A stretch of 64,000 nt of DNA, from positions 11,040,920 through 11,104,919 of the forward strand of contig NC_051129.1 of assembly GCF_014839805.1 (NCBI RefSeq), written 5' to 3'. Shown piece by piece: positions 46,556 through 59,000 of this stretch. Positions within the stretch are counted from its first letter, which is position 1. Each line of letters opens with the position of its first letter. The notes below the pieces were generated by a model. That model did not search any database and was not told the DNA's origin. It worked only from the letters and a program-made list of their open reading frames with translations. The position numbers and the translations under genes were made by a program. This DNA is from Manduca sexta (Eukaryota; Arthropoda; Insecta; Lepidoptera; Sphingidae).

Positions 46556-47894
46556 TATGTTTTATAAGTAAGACAGTAAATATCTATCATCTGTTTTAAA
46601 TAAAGTAATAATTAGAAGTAATTCTGCTATTCTAAAATAGTTTATTAATCTTATTTGTTTATTTTCACGCTTTTTTTATATATTCATGTATGAAGGCGGA
46701 CTTAATGCCGAAGACATTTTCTAACAATTTATTTTTGGGCGATGTAGAGATGAAACAATAATATATGATAAAATATGAAAAGAAAAAACGACTAAAAATA
46801 ATATAACGTAAATACAAATTACAAATACACGAACATACTCAATAAACATATACAATAGATAAACACAAATAATAGAAAAAAAAACATATAAATACAAGTT
46901 CCTTATTGGTATATTTTATGGTTGGTACTATATTATACATAATCTTACGGTGATTAAGGGACCCCGCCCATAGAATTGCAATAGTAACGAAACACCAAAA
47001 TTCAAATACAACGTACGACTAAAAATGTAGTCAAAAAGTGAGTAGACGTTTGTTTAAATGTTTCCAAGAATCTGATAATAAAATTATACGAGTATTTTAA
47101 GTGCTAAAACCACATTGTCGACATACAATATGCATAATGGTAAGTTAGTAAAATTTCACTTCAGTTATTTTCTTTAAACCGTTCGCAAAATGGTAGTTTC
47201 ATGCAAGTTGAAACTAGTTTGTGAAACAAACTTAAAATTACGGTTAGTATCACAAAACTTTGTGCCAAACCCCATTTTTGTCTCACTTGGCTTTGTGTCT
47301 CTAAGACGGTCAAAATTGAATCATCAAACTAAGTAATTTTCCGTTTCTTGGACCTAGATCTTGTTATTCTGAAATTATTTTAATTTTATGACCGCTACAT
47401 ACAAAACAATAATATAATTGCGAGAAGTGTCATTTCGAAATATATGCTATAAAATGGAGAAGGTACTCGTTTTGATAAATTTCTTTTGTATGTATGACGT
47501 GATATCTCCGCCAATTATGTATGAGCCAATTTTCAAAATTATTTAGTGTTTTTTTTTTAACAGCTTCATGTTCGTCCCATATGTTTTTTTATTGTTGTTC
47601 GCCCAATACTTAAATGTTCCAGATTTTCAATAATATGAAAAAGTCCTGGTTCAGATACATTTCATTTATCTACAGTATGAATATCGCTTCGCCCGGGGAA
47701 ATCTCGCCAAAAAATTTACCTAAAGCGACTGAAGTGAAATGCTTTAGCAAAAATAAGAGCATTCTGTTTTGCAGTTACGGATTATTTCTCTTTATGTACC
47801 TTATTTAAGATCAAAATACTCTGACAAAATAAAATTCATTTTCGTTATCATTGAGTATTGTAGAGACGATACAATTATTTTTTATAGCTCTGCA
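46556..47894. other. AT-rich intergenic sequence
   Basis: No supported gene. The frame at 47614-47808 is short and unremarkable. Confidence 0.35.
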
Positions 47895-48175
47895 TAATAA
47901 AACGAGGTTGTCGTTCGCCTGATGGTAAGCGATAGGACCTCCCATAAACAGTAGAAACACCATCCAACACCATGAATTACAAAGTTTTGTTTGGTATTCC
48001 ACTGCGCTCGCCATACTTAGACATGATATGTTAAGTCTCATTATGCCCAGTAGTTACACTGGCTACAATGTCCTTCAAACCGGAAAACAACGGTGAATAC
48101 ACACTGCTGCTTGGCAACAGAAATAGACACTGCGGTGGTACCTACCCAGGCGGACTCTCATATGTACTTATATTT
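47895..48175 (+). repeat. dispersed repeat, family Y, longest copy
   Basis: 'ataaaacgaggttgtcgttc', 'gcctgatggtaagcgatagg', 'acagtagaaacaccatccaa', 'aattacaaagttttgtttgg', 'attccactgcgctcgcc', 'cagtagttacactggctaca', 'actgctgcttggcaacagaa' and 'ctacccaggcggactctcat'. Used as the reference for family Y. Confidence 0.8.
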
Positions 48176-49664
48176 GAAATGACTTTTGTACATTTTTGAT
48201 CTCGTGTTTTACATACCTCAACATTTCTTTAAGGTTACATACATTATAACCTAATTTATTACCATTACAAATATAACCGAAGTTGTTCTTAGAAAATAAT
48301 TTGCCCTGGCGTTATGAAATGTTTCCTTTGCCTATACCACATTAAAACACAATGCTAATAAGGCAATTAATATCAAATAAAAACATGCAGAGGAAAATGT
48401 ATCCAAATTCATAATTAAATAACCACGCTCATAAAAAAACAATCTGTATTTAGTCTCAAAAATAAATTACGTTATAATTAACTTTAATTTCATTTGACTT
48501 TAATCAACACAAAATTTAATTATGAGCATTTAATTAAGATACTCACACATTCAAAAAATTAATAAGGGCAGCTTAACGAAAATTCTGTTATGGATTAATT
48601 CAATTATTTATAATTCTCTTTTCATTTTCAAGTATGAAGAATAACGCGTAAAAACTTTCAAAATATTAAAAATAAATTATTGTAATTAATTAGACAGCTA
48701 ACCTAGCAGATCACGTAAGGAGACTATGTAAATAGGTTTTTTTTATTTCATTTTCAAGCAGCAGTAGAATTTTAGTTTGAAACAGTAGTGAATGTCATGA
48801 CTATGAAAACGAATTTCTGTGCATTATAATGAGATTTCGAACCTGCGCACTCTTTCTGTTTTTTTCTCTTAAAATCATATTTTTTATAGTATAACAGGTA
48901 AACAATTTGAGCACATACTGCGTGGTGAAGGATTCTTTTTCGTATTTTAGTGTAGCTACATTTATACACCATCGGCTTCTACCTACCCTTTTATTTAAAG
49001 GAATAAATACTGCTGCTTATTGGCATCATGTCATCTCGCTGAGCAGAACAGCGGATAATCGGTAAATATCTATAACCTTTCCTAAATGTGGTTCATTACC
49101 AATAATATATGCCATACATATTAAATGGATTACTATTAAAACACATCTGTAAGGAAATTTACAAACATATTAAGCGCCACACAGGCGCTGTCAATTTGTT
49201 GCTAAGAAAAATGTATCTAAAGTTTAACATATTATAACTCAATTTTCATTATTTATACAATGTTTACTATCTAGTCAAATATGCACAAAAGAACGTATGC
49301 AGACTTTATTTCCTAGCGCCGTCGACGCGCATTTTAAATATTACTTGCGCTACGCGTTTTCACAGACCTTATTTAAATTAAAAAAAAAAAACAGCTGTCG
49401 AATATATTTCGTATTAGCTGCATTTGAAGCGACTTTAGAAACGTCATGTAGAAAGGCCCTTAAACTCATTAACATTTCGACAATTCATTTCATATTTTAT
49501 TGCAAGCCGTAACTTCTAAGCAATAAATTCTTTAAAGAGGTTTACGACAGCAGATGGCAAGGTTCTTACATTAACCCTTGTCCACATGCAGAAACAAAAA
49601 GCGACATAGACCTACGTATCCCCGTTATTACGGTTGTGTTTTATCCTATCATTAATTAATTACT
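48176..49664. other. AT-rich intergenic sequence
   Basis: Nothing recognised. The plus-strand tttatt at 49497-49501 (with the preceding t) gives AATAAA on the minus strand, a possible poly(A) signal for the gene model at 49665-50165. Confidence 0.35.
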
Positions 49665-50165
49665 TTACCTACTTGCCAAAAGATATTTTTGTTTCCACCA
49701 TATTGCTAAGCGATTGACGTACTCTGTAGTCACCAGGGGAGGGGGGATACGTACGAAATAGTTGACCCCCACCCCAATACTCTACCAGCATAAAACACAA
49801 CCACGATATCTTGTGACATTGTATTTAAACACTTCTTAAATCATTAATAAAAAAACCTGTACTCACCTTTAATCTGTACCAATGTGTCCTAAAATCCCTG
49901 GATCATAAAAACATCAATCCATAATCATTCCACTTCCCCTAGAGTCATCTGATGAACTTCAAGATTTTTCCTCAGTATCTTGAACCTTATGTCCTTACAA
50001 ACAAGCGACGGTAGGAAACTTAGTAATTACCGTATCATACGTCGGAGTTAGCCTGACGTAAGCCAGCTCCATCACATTAGACACGTCCTCGGGGTCGGTT
50101 CTATGGAACTCCGTTAATAAGCTAAGTGCCGTTTTGTGTTCCGCCACCCCAAACCTTGCATACAT
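49665..50165 (-). CDS. candidate three-exon minus-strand gene, about 107 aa, unknown
   Basis: Exon A (50165 or 50154 down to 49999) is GC-richer and reads protein-like in one frame only: FGVAEHKTALSLLTEFHRTD, then PEDVSNVMELAYVRL. It is preceded on the minus strand by TTGACTAAC (branch-site match) and gcaag|, or starts at ATG 50165. It ends tgttt|gtaagg in phase 2. Exon B (49897-49867) follows tttttatgatccag|, completes the codon, reads DFRTHWYRLK and ends aaag|gtgagt in phase 0. Exon C (about 49784 to 49665) follows tttatgctggtag|, continues in phase 0 (SIGVGVNYFVRIPPPLVTTE) and reaches a stop at 49665-49667, with AATAAA 165 bases beyond. All three joins agree in phase and the introns are insect-sized (about 80-100 bp). 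I recognise no family. Exon A may have upstream exons. Confidence 0.4.
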
Positions 50166-50225
50166 GTCAAATTGTTAGTCAAGCAATTAGCGATTTGTGT
50201 TTTATTTTCAGTATTACTTTTTGTG

Positions 50226-50445
50226 ATATCTATACTACTACATAAAGCTGAAAAGTTTGTTTGAAAAAATATTTTAGTGTTAGGTATCCCATTTATTGAT
50301 AAAGGCTAGATCGCATCACACCATAACCAATACAAGCGAAGCATCAAAGAAAAATGTTGCTAAAACGAGGAAAATTTATTCCTTTTGAGAACTTCCATTG
50401 CGTGCACTTCGTAAACTGTTAAAGTTATGCAAAAATCATGAATGA
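50226..50445 (+). repeat. degenerate lepidopteran interspersed repeat, possibly Helitron end
   Basis: 'tatctatactactacataaa', 'gctgaaaagtttgtttg', 'agtgttaggtatcccattta', 'aaaatgttgctaaaacgagg', 'cttccattgcgtgcact' and 'gttatgcaaaaatcatg'. This resembles a common repeat head (tactaatattataaagctgaagagtttgttt in intact copies). The superfamily assignment is from memory of similar sequences and is not proven here. Confidence 0.5.
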
Positions 50446-52080
50446 CGAAATTGTTCCTATTGAAAAGTTCTAAAAACATATTATTAAATAAGCCTGCCTA
50501 CCCGCCGTATCTGTCTACCTGTCTTAACGCGATAAACTTAACTACTACCCAACGGATATCGATGAAATCTAAGATGTTTTTATTACATAGATACGTAGTC
50601 CGAGCTCAATACTGGCAAGACGAAAGTAAGGTAATTGCCTGACATTCACTTAGTCAACCTCCAACCACTGTCGCCGCTAGTCGGCTTACTAACTTTTGTA
50701 TTTTTATAAATAAAATGTCTTCCTGTGTTTTTAGACGATGTACAAATTATACTCCAATTGTGAATGAAAAAAAAACGTTTCATTTCATACGTTAGTAATA
50801 AGTATACACTATTTAACTTATTTTTTAACTAATAAATGCATTTGATTCAACCGACATGGCGACGGGGCGGTCGACGCTCGGGTCCGTTCGGACATACTCG
50901 GGCTCACTCGGCGCGTATCAATGCGAGCCGCTTGGGTTGTGACCTATAGTCACAACCCAATGGGTTGTGACTATAGTAAATACTGCGCTGTTTTTATCTG
51001 CAATTTTGTTAGTGTATGACGCGTCTATTTGTAAAACGTCATTGGATGAAATGGTATGGAGATAATTTGACAGCCTGGGAAGGACTTAGGCTACTTTCTA
51101 CTCCGGGAACACTTTCACGCGGGCGAGGACGTAAAGTAATATTAAGTATTTGATAACTGATTTATTTGGAGTGTGTTTTAATAATGATTTATGTGCATGC
51201 AGATCTCTGGAGACATACGTAAGGGACTGTGAGTCTTCTATACACCGTTACGATCACGTAAACTCTCTCAATAATCTCGCTCTGTCAATAATCATATTGA
51301 CAGAGCGCGAAAGAGATAAAACGAATGTGCGGTCATTAAGTACCTATTGCTTAGAATTCAGATCAATAGGGATGAGCGTACCGCCATATCAAACACAAAT
51401 TGCCATTAAACTCACCGACATAAATAACCGCCTTTGAAGACGTATTGCGAAATAAATTTTCATAAAAGAAAATCTTCCCATCTAATATCCAAAATTCGCA
51501 AAGTTACCGCCTCTATGATCACAAATTATATAATCTAAATCATATTCTTTTGTAAGATCTACTGAATTCTAGGGTCTCTGACGTATGTAAATCCGATATT
51601 GGCCGATACTAAATCCATTATTCGCCTCCATATGTAAAGGGATAACATGCGATATCCAAGGTTTAAGTAAAATACTTGATTTGTGAACGACGAGGGTCGG
51701 CCCACCGGGATATTGAATAAAATCGCTCACGAATATTAGATAACATTATTTAGTTGGAACGCGTTAAACGGTTGCCTTGAAATGCTATTTTCACGCATGA
51801 CGGATGCTATCTGCGGTTCATTACTTGTAGGGTTTTTAGCCGTACACCACTTAAAAGTAAATGAAATAATGTAGACTGTTTCCATCAGCGCCGCCATGAT
51901 TAGTTTTAGGGAAGTGCATCTGCACCCACGCACTATAAACATAATATTATTAAGGTTTTTGAAAATTCTTTATCATAAAAAATCCTCTGTAGTCGATAGT
52001 TCCCATTGTTGTTTTATTCAGTAACTTATTTACCGAAGCTTCTATCTCGGAAAACTGTTTTACGTGGGTGAAACCGCAAG
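50446..52080. other. intergenic, with overlapping hairpins and repeat scraps
   Basis: A GC-rich patch (50855-50930) precedes overlapping inverted repeats at 50932-50976. A 13-bp-arm hairpin lies at 51278-51307. The segment 51030-51140 is a degenerate piece of the same repeat family as 52081-52298. The 95-codon frame at 51150-51437 spans the hairpin and lacks an ATG. No supported gene. Confidence 0.35.
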
Positions 52081-52298
52081 CAAAGGTTGAAACATATTAT
52101 ATTAAACAAAATTCCAGCCGCATCTGTCTGCCTGCAAGCAAAAAACTCTGAAACTACTGAACGGATTACGATGAAATTTGTTATGACGATTATTTGGAGC
52201 CCTAGTAAGGACATAGGCCACTTTTATCCCGGGAAAATGCATAGCAGGATTTTTTTCTGCAAAAAGTCTATCACGCGGGCAAAGCTAGTTACCAAATA
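52081..52298 (+). repeat. degenerate lepidopteran interspersed repeat
   Basis: 'gccgcatctgtctgcctgc', 'aactactgaacggattacga', 'tgaaatttgttatgac', 'cacttttatcccgggaaaat', and the closing 'tatcacgcgggcaaagctag'. Related to the scraps at 1-78, 50480-50640 and 51030-51140. Confidence 0.55.
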
Positions 52299-52840
52299 AA
52301 ATGAAAGTAAAACTAATAGAAAATAAATTGATTCCCCGAACGGGCTCGGGCCCTTTGATCACTTGTTATCCATATGATAACGTTTACAAGGGCCCAGTCA
52401 CTGCTGTCCTAAACCAACAAATTCTACTTTGATAGACTTTTCTACAGGGCTTTGTTCGATGACAGTTTTGTGTAACCTTGCAATAAATTACCAATATTGG
52501 GACCAATGATCTGTTTGGATGATGTATCAATACTATTGGTAATTTTTATCATTTAGTGTGGCTCCAATTGGAAACCATTTCATCAAATGTTGCATACAGT
52601 CTCCAATTTGTCATTGCGACAAAATCTGATTGTCCTCTAATTGATTCCGTAAATAGATAGCATTATTACATACTAACGTAAATCATAAGTGCCTTTTGAC
52701 TACTAAAATGCAAAATATTATACTATGGAATATTATGTTTTGAAATAAATGAATTATTATTAAATAACAATTCTATTTATACCTATTGTCGGAATATGTA
52801 ATATTGGAATTATGAGGAATTTTTATAACAAAGTATTCCA
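52299..52840. other. AT-rich intergenic sequence
   Basis: Nothing recognised. Confidence 0.35.
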
Positions 52841-53006
52841 AGGCCTTATTCGCTTATAGTGTAAGCTCGTAACACGTGTTACGTTATCTTCAAGACATTA
52901 GCGTGGAATGGTATTCTGTATGCCAACTTCTATTGTCTTAAACGCGATGCGTAACGTGCTTATTATGCACTGTCAAAATAACGTATGGCATAGAAAATAA
53001 GGCCCC
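52841..53006. mobile_element. MITE with GGCCTTATTC inverted ends, copy 2
   Basis: Left end aaggccttattcgc, right end gaaaataaggcccc. The interior is the reverse orientation of 15567-15749 (gcgtggaatggtattctgta and gcgtaacgtgctta shared). No coding capacity. Confidence 0.65.
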
Positions 53007-53702
53007 AGCATAGCTAATTCATCGTAAACAAAAGTTAAGTTTAAGAATCGATTAAGTTTAAGATTGAAAAACAATCATCCGATGAGCGCATAGCGATTAA
53101 TCTGACGACAGACGAACATATTTAAAAAATATAAGTCACTACTAAACAAAATACGTAATATTTCTACCTACCGAAATTACTCTAAAATTGAATTATAAAT
53201 ACACATTCGTATTCCGAACACATTGACTCCGATAGCCTGTCCAAAATTCAATATTGTCCAACGATAAATCATTGACGTATTCCGTTTTATTTAAAGGTTT
53301 TTCAAAAATAGAAAAAACAATATCACTAAATTATTCCAGCCAGTAACCACAGTAAATAAATTTCCAATATAGACCTTATGTCGACAAACATAAGATTCTA
53401 TGAATCCTAAATCGTAGTTGACCAACTCACATTTTTTTTTATCCATATAAAACCTACACGCTCTGACATAAGGCTTAAAATGGCGGCACAAATTCTGTTA
53501 TGGTAGTATTTTTATGATAAATGGGCAACACCGACCTGCTGTGGATTATTTTGCGCACAATTCATAAATCGTAAAGACGTCGGAAAAGATTATGGCGCTT
53601 GTTTTAATTTGTTTTTCTGAAAAACGATATATTTTTGTAAGATTAAATGATGTAAGTATAATATAATTCTCGTTGTATTTATTGGTGTTTAGATGGCACT
53701 AC
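53007..53702. other. AT-rich intergenic sequence
   Basis: Nothing recognised. Confidence 0.35.
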
Positions 53703-53835
53703 TTCTTTCAGCATCATCATCATCAGCCGCAGAATGTCTACTGCTGAACATGGGCCTCCCCCAAAGATTTCCAGATCAACCTATAGTAAGCGGCCCGCAT
53801 CAACGACCTTTATCAAGTCTTATAACTTACAACTT
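53703..53835 (-). pseudogene. RTE-type LINE 3' end
   Basis: The minus strand reads a short remnant ending 'gggggaggcccatgttcagc', 'agtagacattctgcggctg' and an ATGATGATGATG tail, matching the 3' structure of the other RTE remnants. Confidence 0.65.
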
Positions 53836-54194
53836 CATTACTATCTCCTATCTTATAATTAATAATGCCAATAATAACATAATGATTAACATAATCAGCT
53901 AAAGTATAAAAATGTTCCAAATTATCTAACAAATAAATATTTAAACATAATCTTTATTTCTCTAAAACAACTTCCCTTAATAAACAAAATTACTTACGTT
54001 CCTTCTTAAATACGCACTTATTTAAAATACAAAAAGGTCTACTTTAACATTTTACGCAAGAATAGGTGCATAATACTGAAAAGGATAAAAGGATTCGCAT
54101 AAAAAAGAATTTACCGTCACAGAGTGGACATTGGACAGGTTATGGAAATTGGATAAAACCTTTTAAGGCATCGTTTGTTTACACATTTTTTATA

Positions 54195-54684
54195 TACAGA
54201 GTGTTGCATAAACATTGTAAAAATTATATCTTGGCATAAAAGGTTAGACATTTATATAGCTTTTAAAAAATTAGAAAAAGTAAATTGAATTATTAATATA
54301 ATAATTATAAATATTTTGGATAGCGATTCTAAAATCTGTATTAAAAAAATATTATTGAATGTCAATATTATAATATACTTAATGAATATATATTATTTTC
54401 CAGTTTATAAAAGACTAGCTTTTGCCTGCAGCTACGCCTACGTGAAATGGTCCGGGAAAAATATTTTCCTCTGTAAAAAGTTGTCTATAACACTTACGAG
54501 CAGTGCAGCTTCCTATTAAACGAAAAAAAAATAAAAACCTATTTATTAGTTGCCGATATTAGGGTTTTCAAAAAAACAAACTCTTTATCTTTACATATTA
54601 GTAGATTAATCGTTAATGAAAATTAACAAGGAACTCGCTTTAACTACGATTATTTTCGATACCCTTGTTTTCTAACACCCTGTA
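54195..54684. mobile_element. possible Tc1/mariner-type MITE
   Basis: The ends tacagagtgtt and aacaccctgta form an 11-bp inverted repeat with one mismatch, each flanked by TA (54193-54194 and 54685-54686), the Tc1/mariner target duplication. It is 490 bp long and AT-rich with no transposase. Short TIRs make chance possible. Confidence 0.35.
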
Positions 54685-54947
54685 TAAATAGTTTTAAAGT
54701 TCCGCCAAAGTAAACTGAATAACCCAAAATTGAATGCCATTTTAGTTAAAGAGTATACGCTATAACATTTTGTATCCGAGCCATAATACAAACAACGGCC
54801 ATACATTGTTATAGTTAACATTTCAATTAAAAATCATTATTGGAATGGGGAAACATATTTTTAGACACAAAGTAATATGTATTTCACTATTGTTAGGATG
54901 TAATTAACTTGTATGGTTGTTGAATAATATGCTATACAATTGTAATC

Positions 54948-55754
54948 ATGCGTGACATAAAACCAAATAATATAGAGCCCGCATCATCTTCGAAACAAAC
55001 TAAAATTTGGTCACAGTTCAAAACACAATACTTATTAAGAGCTCTATGTATTTTGGCTGCGTATTTCAACATCACCTGTGTCGTTATTAAGTATGTTGAT
55101 ACAAATTCTCCTTTTGGTATTAAAGTATTACTATTTTATTTGGTATGGAATATTCTAGAAATTTGGTACTGGTAGGATATATTTTATATCTGCCTGGATA
55201 GCGACCACCGCGCCGTATACAAGGGGTTAAAACCCACCAAAACACACGTAAGTGTGTCGCGTTCCGGAGTCAGCCTGTGTATATCTGGTTCCAACAGGCC
55301 GGCATAATTGTGGCGACTGCCGAGGGCTAATCATCTCTCGTCAGACGACATTCTATTGGACCCCACTTACCGACAGGTGCAGGACCACAACGCCCTGCCC
55401 GTATAAAAAAAATAACAAAAAAAATGCAACAATGATTTTTTTAAATGATATAACAATTGACAAATAAACCATTTCAGTGAAGGTTAAATGAGTCTTAGTC
55501 ACGGCCTGATTATATGGAAGCAAATAATTTAGCTGATGCTAAGACGTCGCGATAGATTTATGTTATTTGCCTTATTATGTGTTTATTATGCTATAGGAAT
55601 TATTCCGTACGTGACATTTTATTTATTTAAACACGCTGTTGTCGTTAGCGATCATTATTCCACGAATCGAGACACTACTTCCAGAACATTCCTTGATATT
55701 TGTAAAAACAAAATCTCCGTAATTACAATACGGTCAAATACCCACGGTATTTGA
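54948..55754 (+). CDS. hypothetical membrane protein, two exons, about 138 aa
   Basis: A first frame starts at ATG 54948 (MRDIKPNNIEPASSSKQTKI) and contains hydrophobic segments around ALCILAAYFNITCVVIKYV and GIKVLLFYLVWNIL. A donor ttattttg|gtatgg at 55143 (phase 0) can join the acceptor aataatttag| at 55531-55532, opening a second frame with RRRDRFMLFALLCVYYAIG, IIPYVTFYLFK and a soluble tail to TGA 55752-55754. The intron would contain the family X copy at 55171-55430. Without splicing the first frame stops at 55173-55175. The model has three predicted membrane spans, with no recognised family. The donor is weak. Confidence 0.25.
55171..55430 (+). repeat. dispersed repeat, family X, copy 6 (reference)
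   Basis: 'ggtaggatatattttatatc', 'tgcctggatagcgaccaccg', 'cgtaagtgtgtcgcgttccg', 'gagtcagcctgtgtatatctg', 'ccggcataattgtggcgact', 'ctaatcatctctcgtcagac', 'ttctattggaccccacttac' in parts, then 'gcccgtataaaaaaaat'. The best-kept copy, with an A-rich 3' tail. Confidence 0.8.
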
Positions 55755-56059
55755 TATATATCAATGTGTATTTAAAGGAAGTGACCGTTCCCAACAAAGA
55801 CATCGGTTTGTGTTATGAACCACATTAAATTCTATTTTATTTCATGCCTAATTATTCTTACGCAACGTTTATGAATGAATCGTGCGATATTACTAAAGAA
55901 ATTACCAAAACCTGTATAATAACTGATTGCTATGAATACACGTAATGAGTGACCATTTGCAGTCGCTATCTCGGTCACAATTGTCGAGGTCGCTGCGCAG
56001 GCGCATATAGCACGCGTTTCACCGCGCATTTCTACAAGGATTTTTTTTAAATAAAATTC
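55755..56059 (+). promoter_or_regulatory. 5' region of the cysteine-rich secreted gene
   Basis: The 305 bases before the start codon include a CpG-rich patch at 55975-56035. There TGCGCAGGCGCA resembles an NRF-1/EWG site with one central change, followed by tatagcacgcg. No TATA box at a usual distance or initiator could be fixed, so the start of transcription is not assigned. Confidence 0.3.
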
Positions 56060-59000
56060 ATGAAAAATACAATAATGTTATTAGTGATAATTAGTGCAGT
56101 GATTATTGTCGCATATGCGCAGGATTGCAAAGTTTACGGAAAGGCGGTAATTTTTTTTTATTTATTTTTTTTTATATATATATACAACTCTCAATTATCA
56201 TTATATATAAGGCCATTGCCTTAGTCTAGGATTATGAAGTAGAATTTTAAGTCCTAAGGATGGCGGCAAAGCTGACGATAAGCCGGCTTTCGAACAAGAA
56301 GCCGCGGGTTTGATCCCCAAAGTAAAACAAACTTTGTTTGATAGACAAATATTTGTTTCCACGTTGAGCGTTTTGGCAGTACGGGTTTTGTAGTTCGTGA
56401 TTTTCTCAAGCAAAACCATGAAGGACAAGTAAAACCATACGTATAAATATTTGGTCATTAAAATAAAACTATTTTACGGATTTTATTTCTATCATAATTT
56501 TCTGCCGGCCTTTCGAAGACTTTGCAGCCTTCGTGGTCACGGAGCGGACTGAGGTGTTGGACATATGAAAAGACCGTATTACACAAAAATCGCGATAAAA
56601 TACGCAATATAGTTTTATTTTAATGTCTAACAATTCGCGTAAACATAAGAAATCATTAAATATTTGGTAAACTTATTTATAGTCTTGATTGTATAATTTA
56701 TAAGAAATATCGATTACATTATATATTGCATATAAAATTAGTTCTGCTTAATTAGCTAAAGTACAGCAAATTGCAATTGCATTATTGCATACAATACTTT
56801 CATAAATTCGACGGCATTGAATGAGAAAATAAGATAAAAGCCAATTGAATGATAAAAATAAAATTACAGCAGCATAAAAACATTTGAGAGAGGCATATCT
56901 TTAGGGAAGGAAAATACTCAATTTCTCGTATTTTACAAGCTTCTTAAATAAAAATTGTTGTTGGGTATTTCAAAATGTACGTTATAGAAGGAAAGTGAAA
57001 TCTTATTTAGTTGTAGAGTCGCTCTGTCTATTACTCACCATAAAAAATAGTTAAAACGAATTCAGTAACCTTTCCCAACAAAATTCGGTTAAAAATGTAC
57101 AATCAAAATGTACTATCTCGTGGAAAACCAAGCAGCCTTCTTAGACTGTCTCAAAAAACAGAACTCGTAAGTGTCGTTTAATTTCGATGTTTGCGATTGG
57201 TCGAGACGAGTTGTTTGACAACGCGTGGGTCACGTGATAGTCTCTCAACCAATCACGATAAAACGATACGGAGTTGTGTCATGTTTTGCCACATTGTAAG
57301 CACACAGAAATCTAACTTTATTCCTTTTCGTAAGATTTATACATTAGCATGAACTTATTATATTTTATGTCAATATATACGTTTTTATATATTGAAATAA
57401 TAATGCTATTGCAGTTGACAATCGTAGCAATTGACATCGGAAGTGCCTACTTATCTTGTATAAGAGATTTCGCCGTTCTTAACATACAAATTCCTACATT
57501 TTTCTAGTTATCATAATATCCCTCTAGATCATAGTATTTTTGCTCCCAGTGTGCTGACACCGAACAGTGCTGCGGTGGATGCTGTTTTGATGGCTTGTGT
57601 ATAGACAGTAAGTACATACACTAGTAACACACATTTAGGCGCCGCACACACACTGCCAACTTGTCGAGAAACACTACACTACTATGAAACTGACAGTTTC
57701 TGAAGTTGTTGGAGCACAGCGACAAGTTGAATGTCTGCGCGATGTTTTAATCTTAATTTTCTGAAAAAATCTGAACGAGTAGGGGCGATATCAGAGAAAA
57801 TCAGACAATAGGTGACTAAAATAGATAAGTAAGAAATAAACGAGCCTTATTGATAATGAGACACAATGTTAATTGACAAAATAAACTTCCCTACAAATGA
57901 AAATACATACAATAAATATTTATATTTTATGGAGAGATATTCCAGTTTTAATTTATTCCCGCATGTTCGCATACATTGATTAACATGATACGATAAAGAT
58001 AAACAAAAGCCTCAATTTAATTGTATTAATATGAAAATTTGCGGGAAAATATTCTGAAATTTGGTAACCCTACATAAAATAAGTATCTATCCCAAGGGCA
58101 AAAAATAGAAAATTACTTGAACAAACTTTCTATATTAGTCCTAGTCGAAATCTTGCTAATATTGAAGTAGACGCTAGTCAAGAGTATACTCGAATGAGCC
58201 ATTTTCTGTTCTTATAACTACTAATCATTGAAAAAACTATAAACGAATTTAATATTAAACGGTTTTAATGCTGGTAATTTTTTTGTTTTCACTATTGTTT
58301 AATGTAAGTTTTATACTATTTTGAGACGTTAATAAATTATTTATTACAACAACGACTAAAGTACCGTCGAACTGCGCAATAATTGGAAACAACAATTTTA
58401 CAAGATCTAGTTCAGAAGATTTTGGCTCACTCGAGGATGCTTTATTTCATCTTGGTACGACAAAGTGACTGCACTGAATCTAATGTATGTCCAAATATTA
58501 TGACGGTTGGTTACCAACTTAAAAAGTCACGTTTGTCTATGATTGTACCCCCGAAACTCGATATACGGTCAGCAAAAATTACTGAACACTCCAAATGACA
58601 CACTTTCAAATTCATTTCGACAAATCAAACTATTATGTTTACTTTGTTTTACATAGGAAAACAATATTTCCATAAAACTACGTGTATAGGTGGATTGAAG
58701 TTTTGTAGTTGTTCAGCTAATTTTGCTGTCTGTACAGTGCATACCGACTGACCCCCGGAACGCGATTCGTGCCACGCAAACGATGCTTGCTATCTAATCT
58801 ATATCATAGATAATATAGACGATATGAAGCTATTCAATCCTATCATTTAAAATATTCTGGCACCTTCACCATATTTTGTAACTGCCCAGGGACCGCCATA
58901 CACAATGTGTTAAACGAGCGATAGCGGCCCACGCAAATATATCGCGTTCCGAAATCACCTTTTATATATCAGGATCAAACATGCCGGCATCATTATGTCG

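Noticed and set aside
51150..51437. 95-codon plus-strand frame
   Set aside because: No ATG at its start and it spans a hairpin of probable MITE origin.
57095..57170. ATG frames running into gtaagt inside intron 1 of the cysteine-rich gene
   Set aside because: Two competing frames, no following exon and no conservation evidence.
58383..58598. 71-codon frame with two cysteines in intron 2 of the cysteine-rich gene
   Set aside because: Lacks an ATG, and its candidate acceptor puts the cysteine frame out of phase with exon 2.
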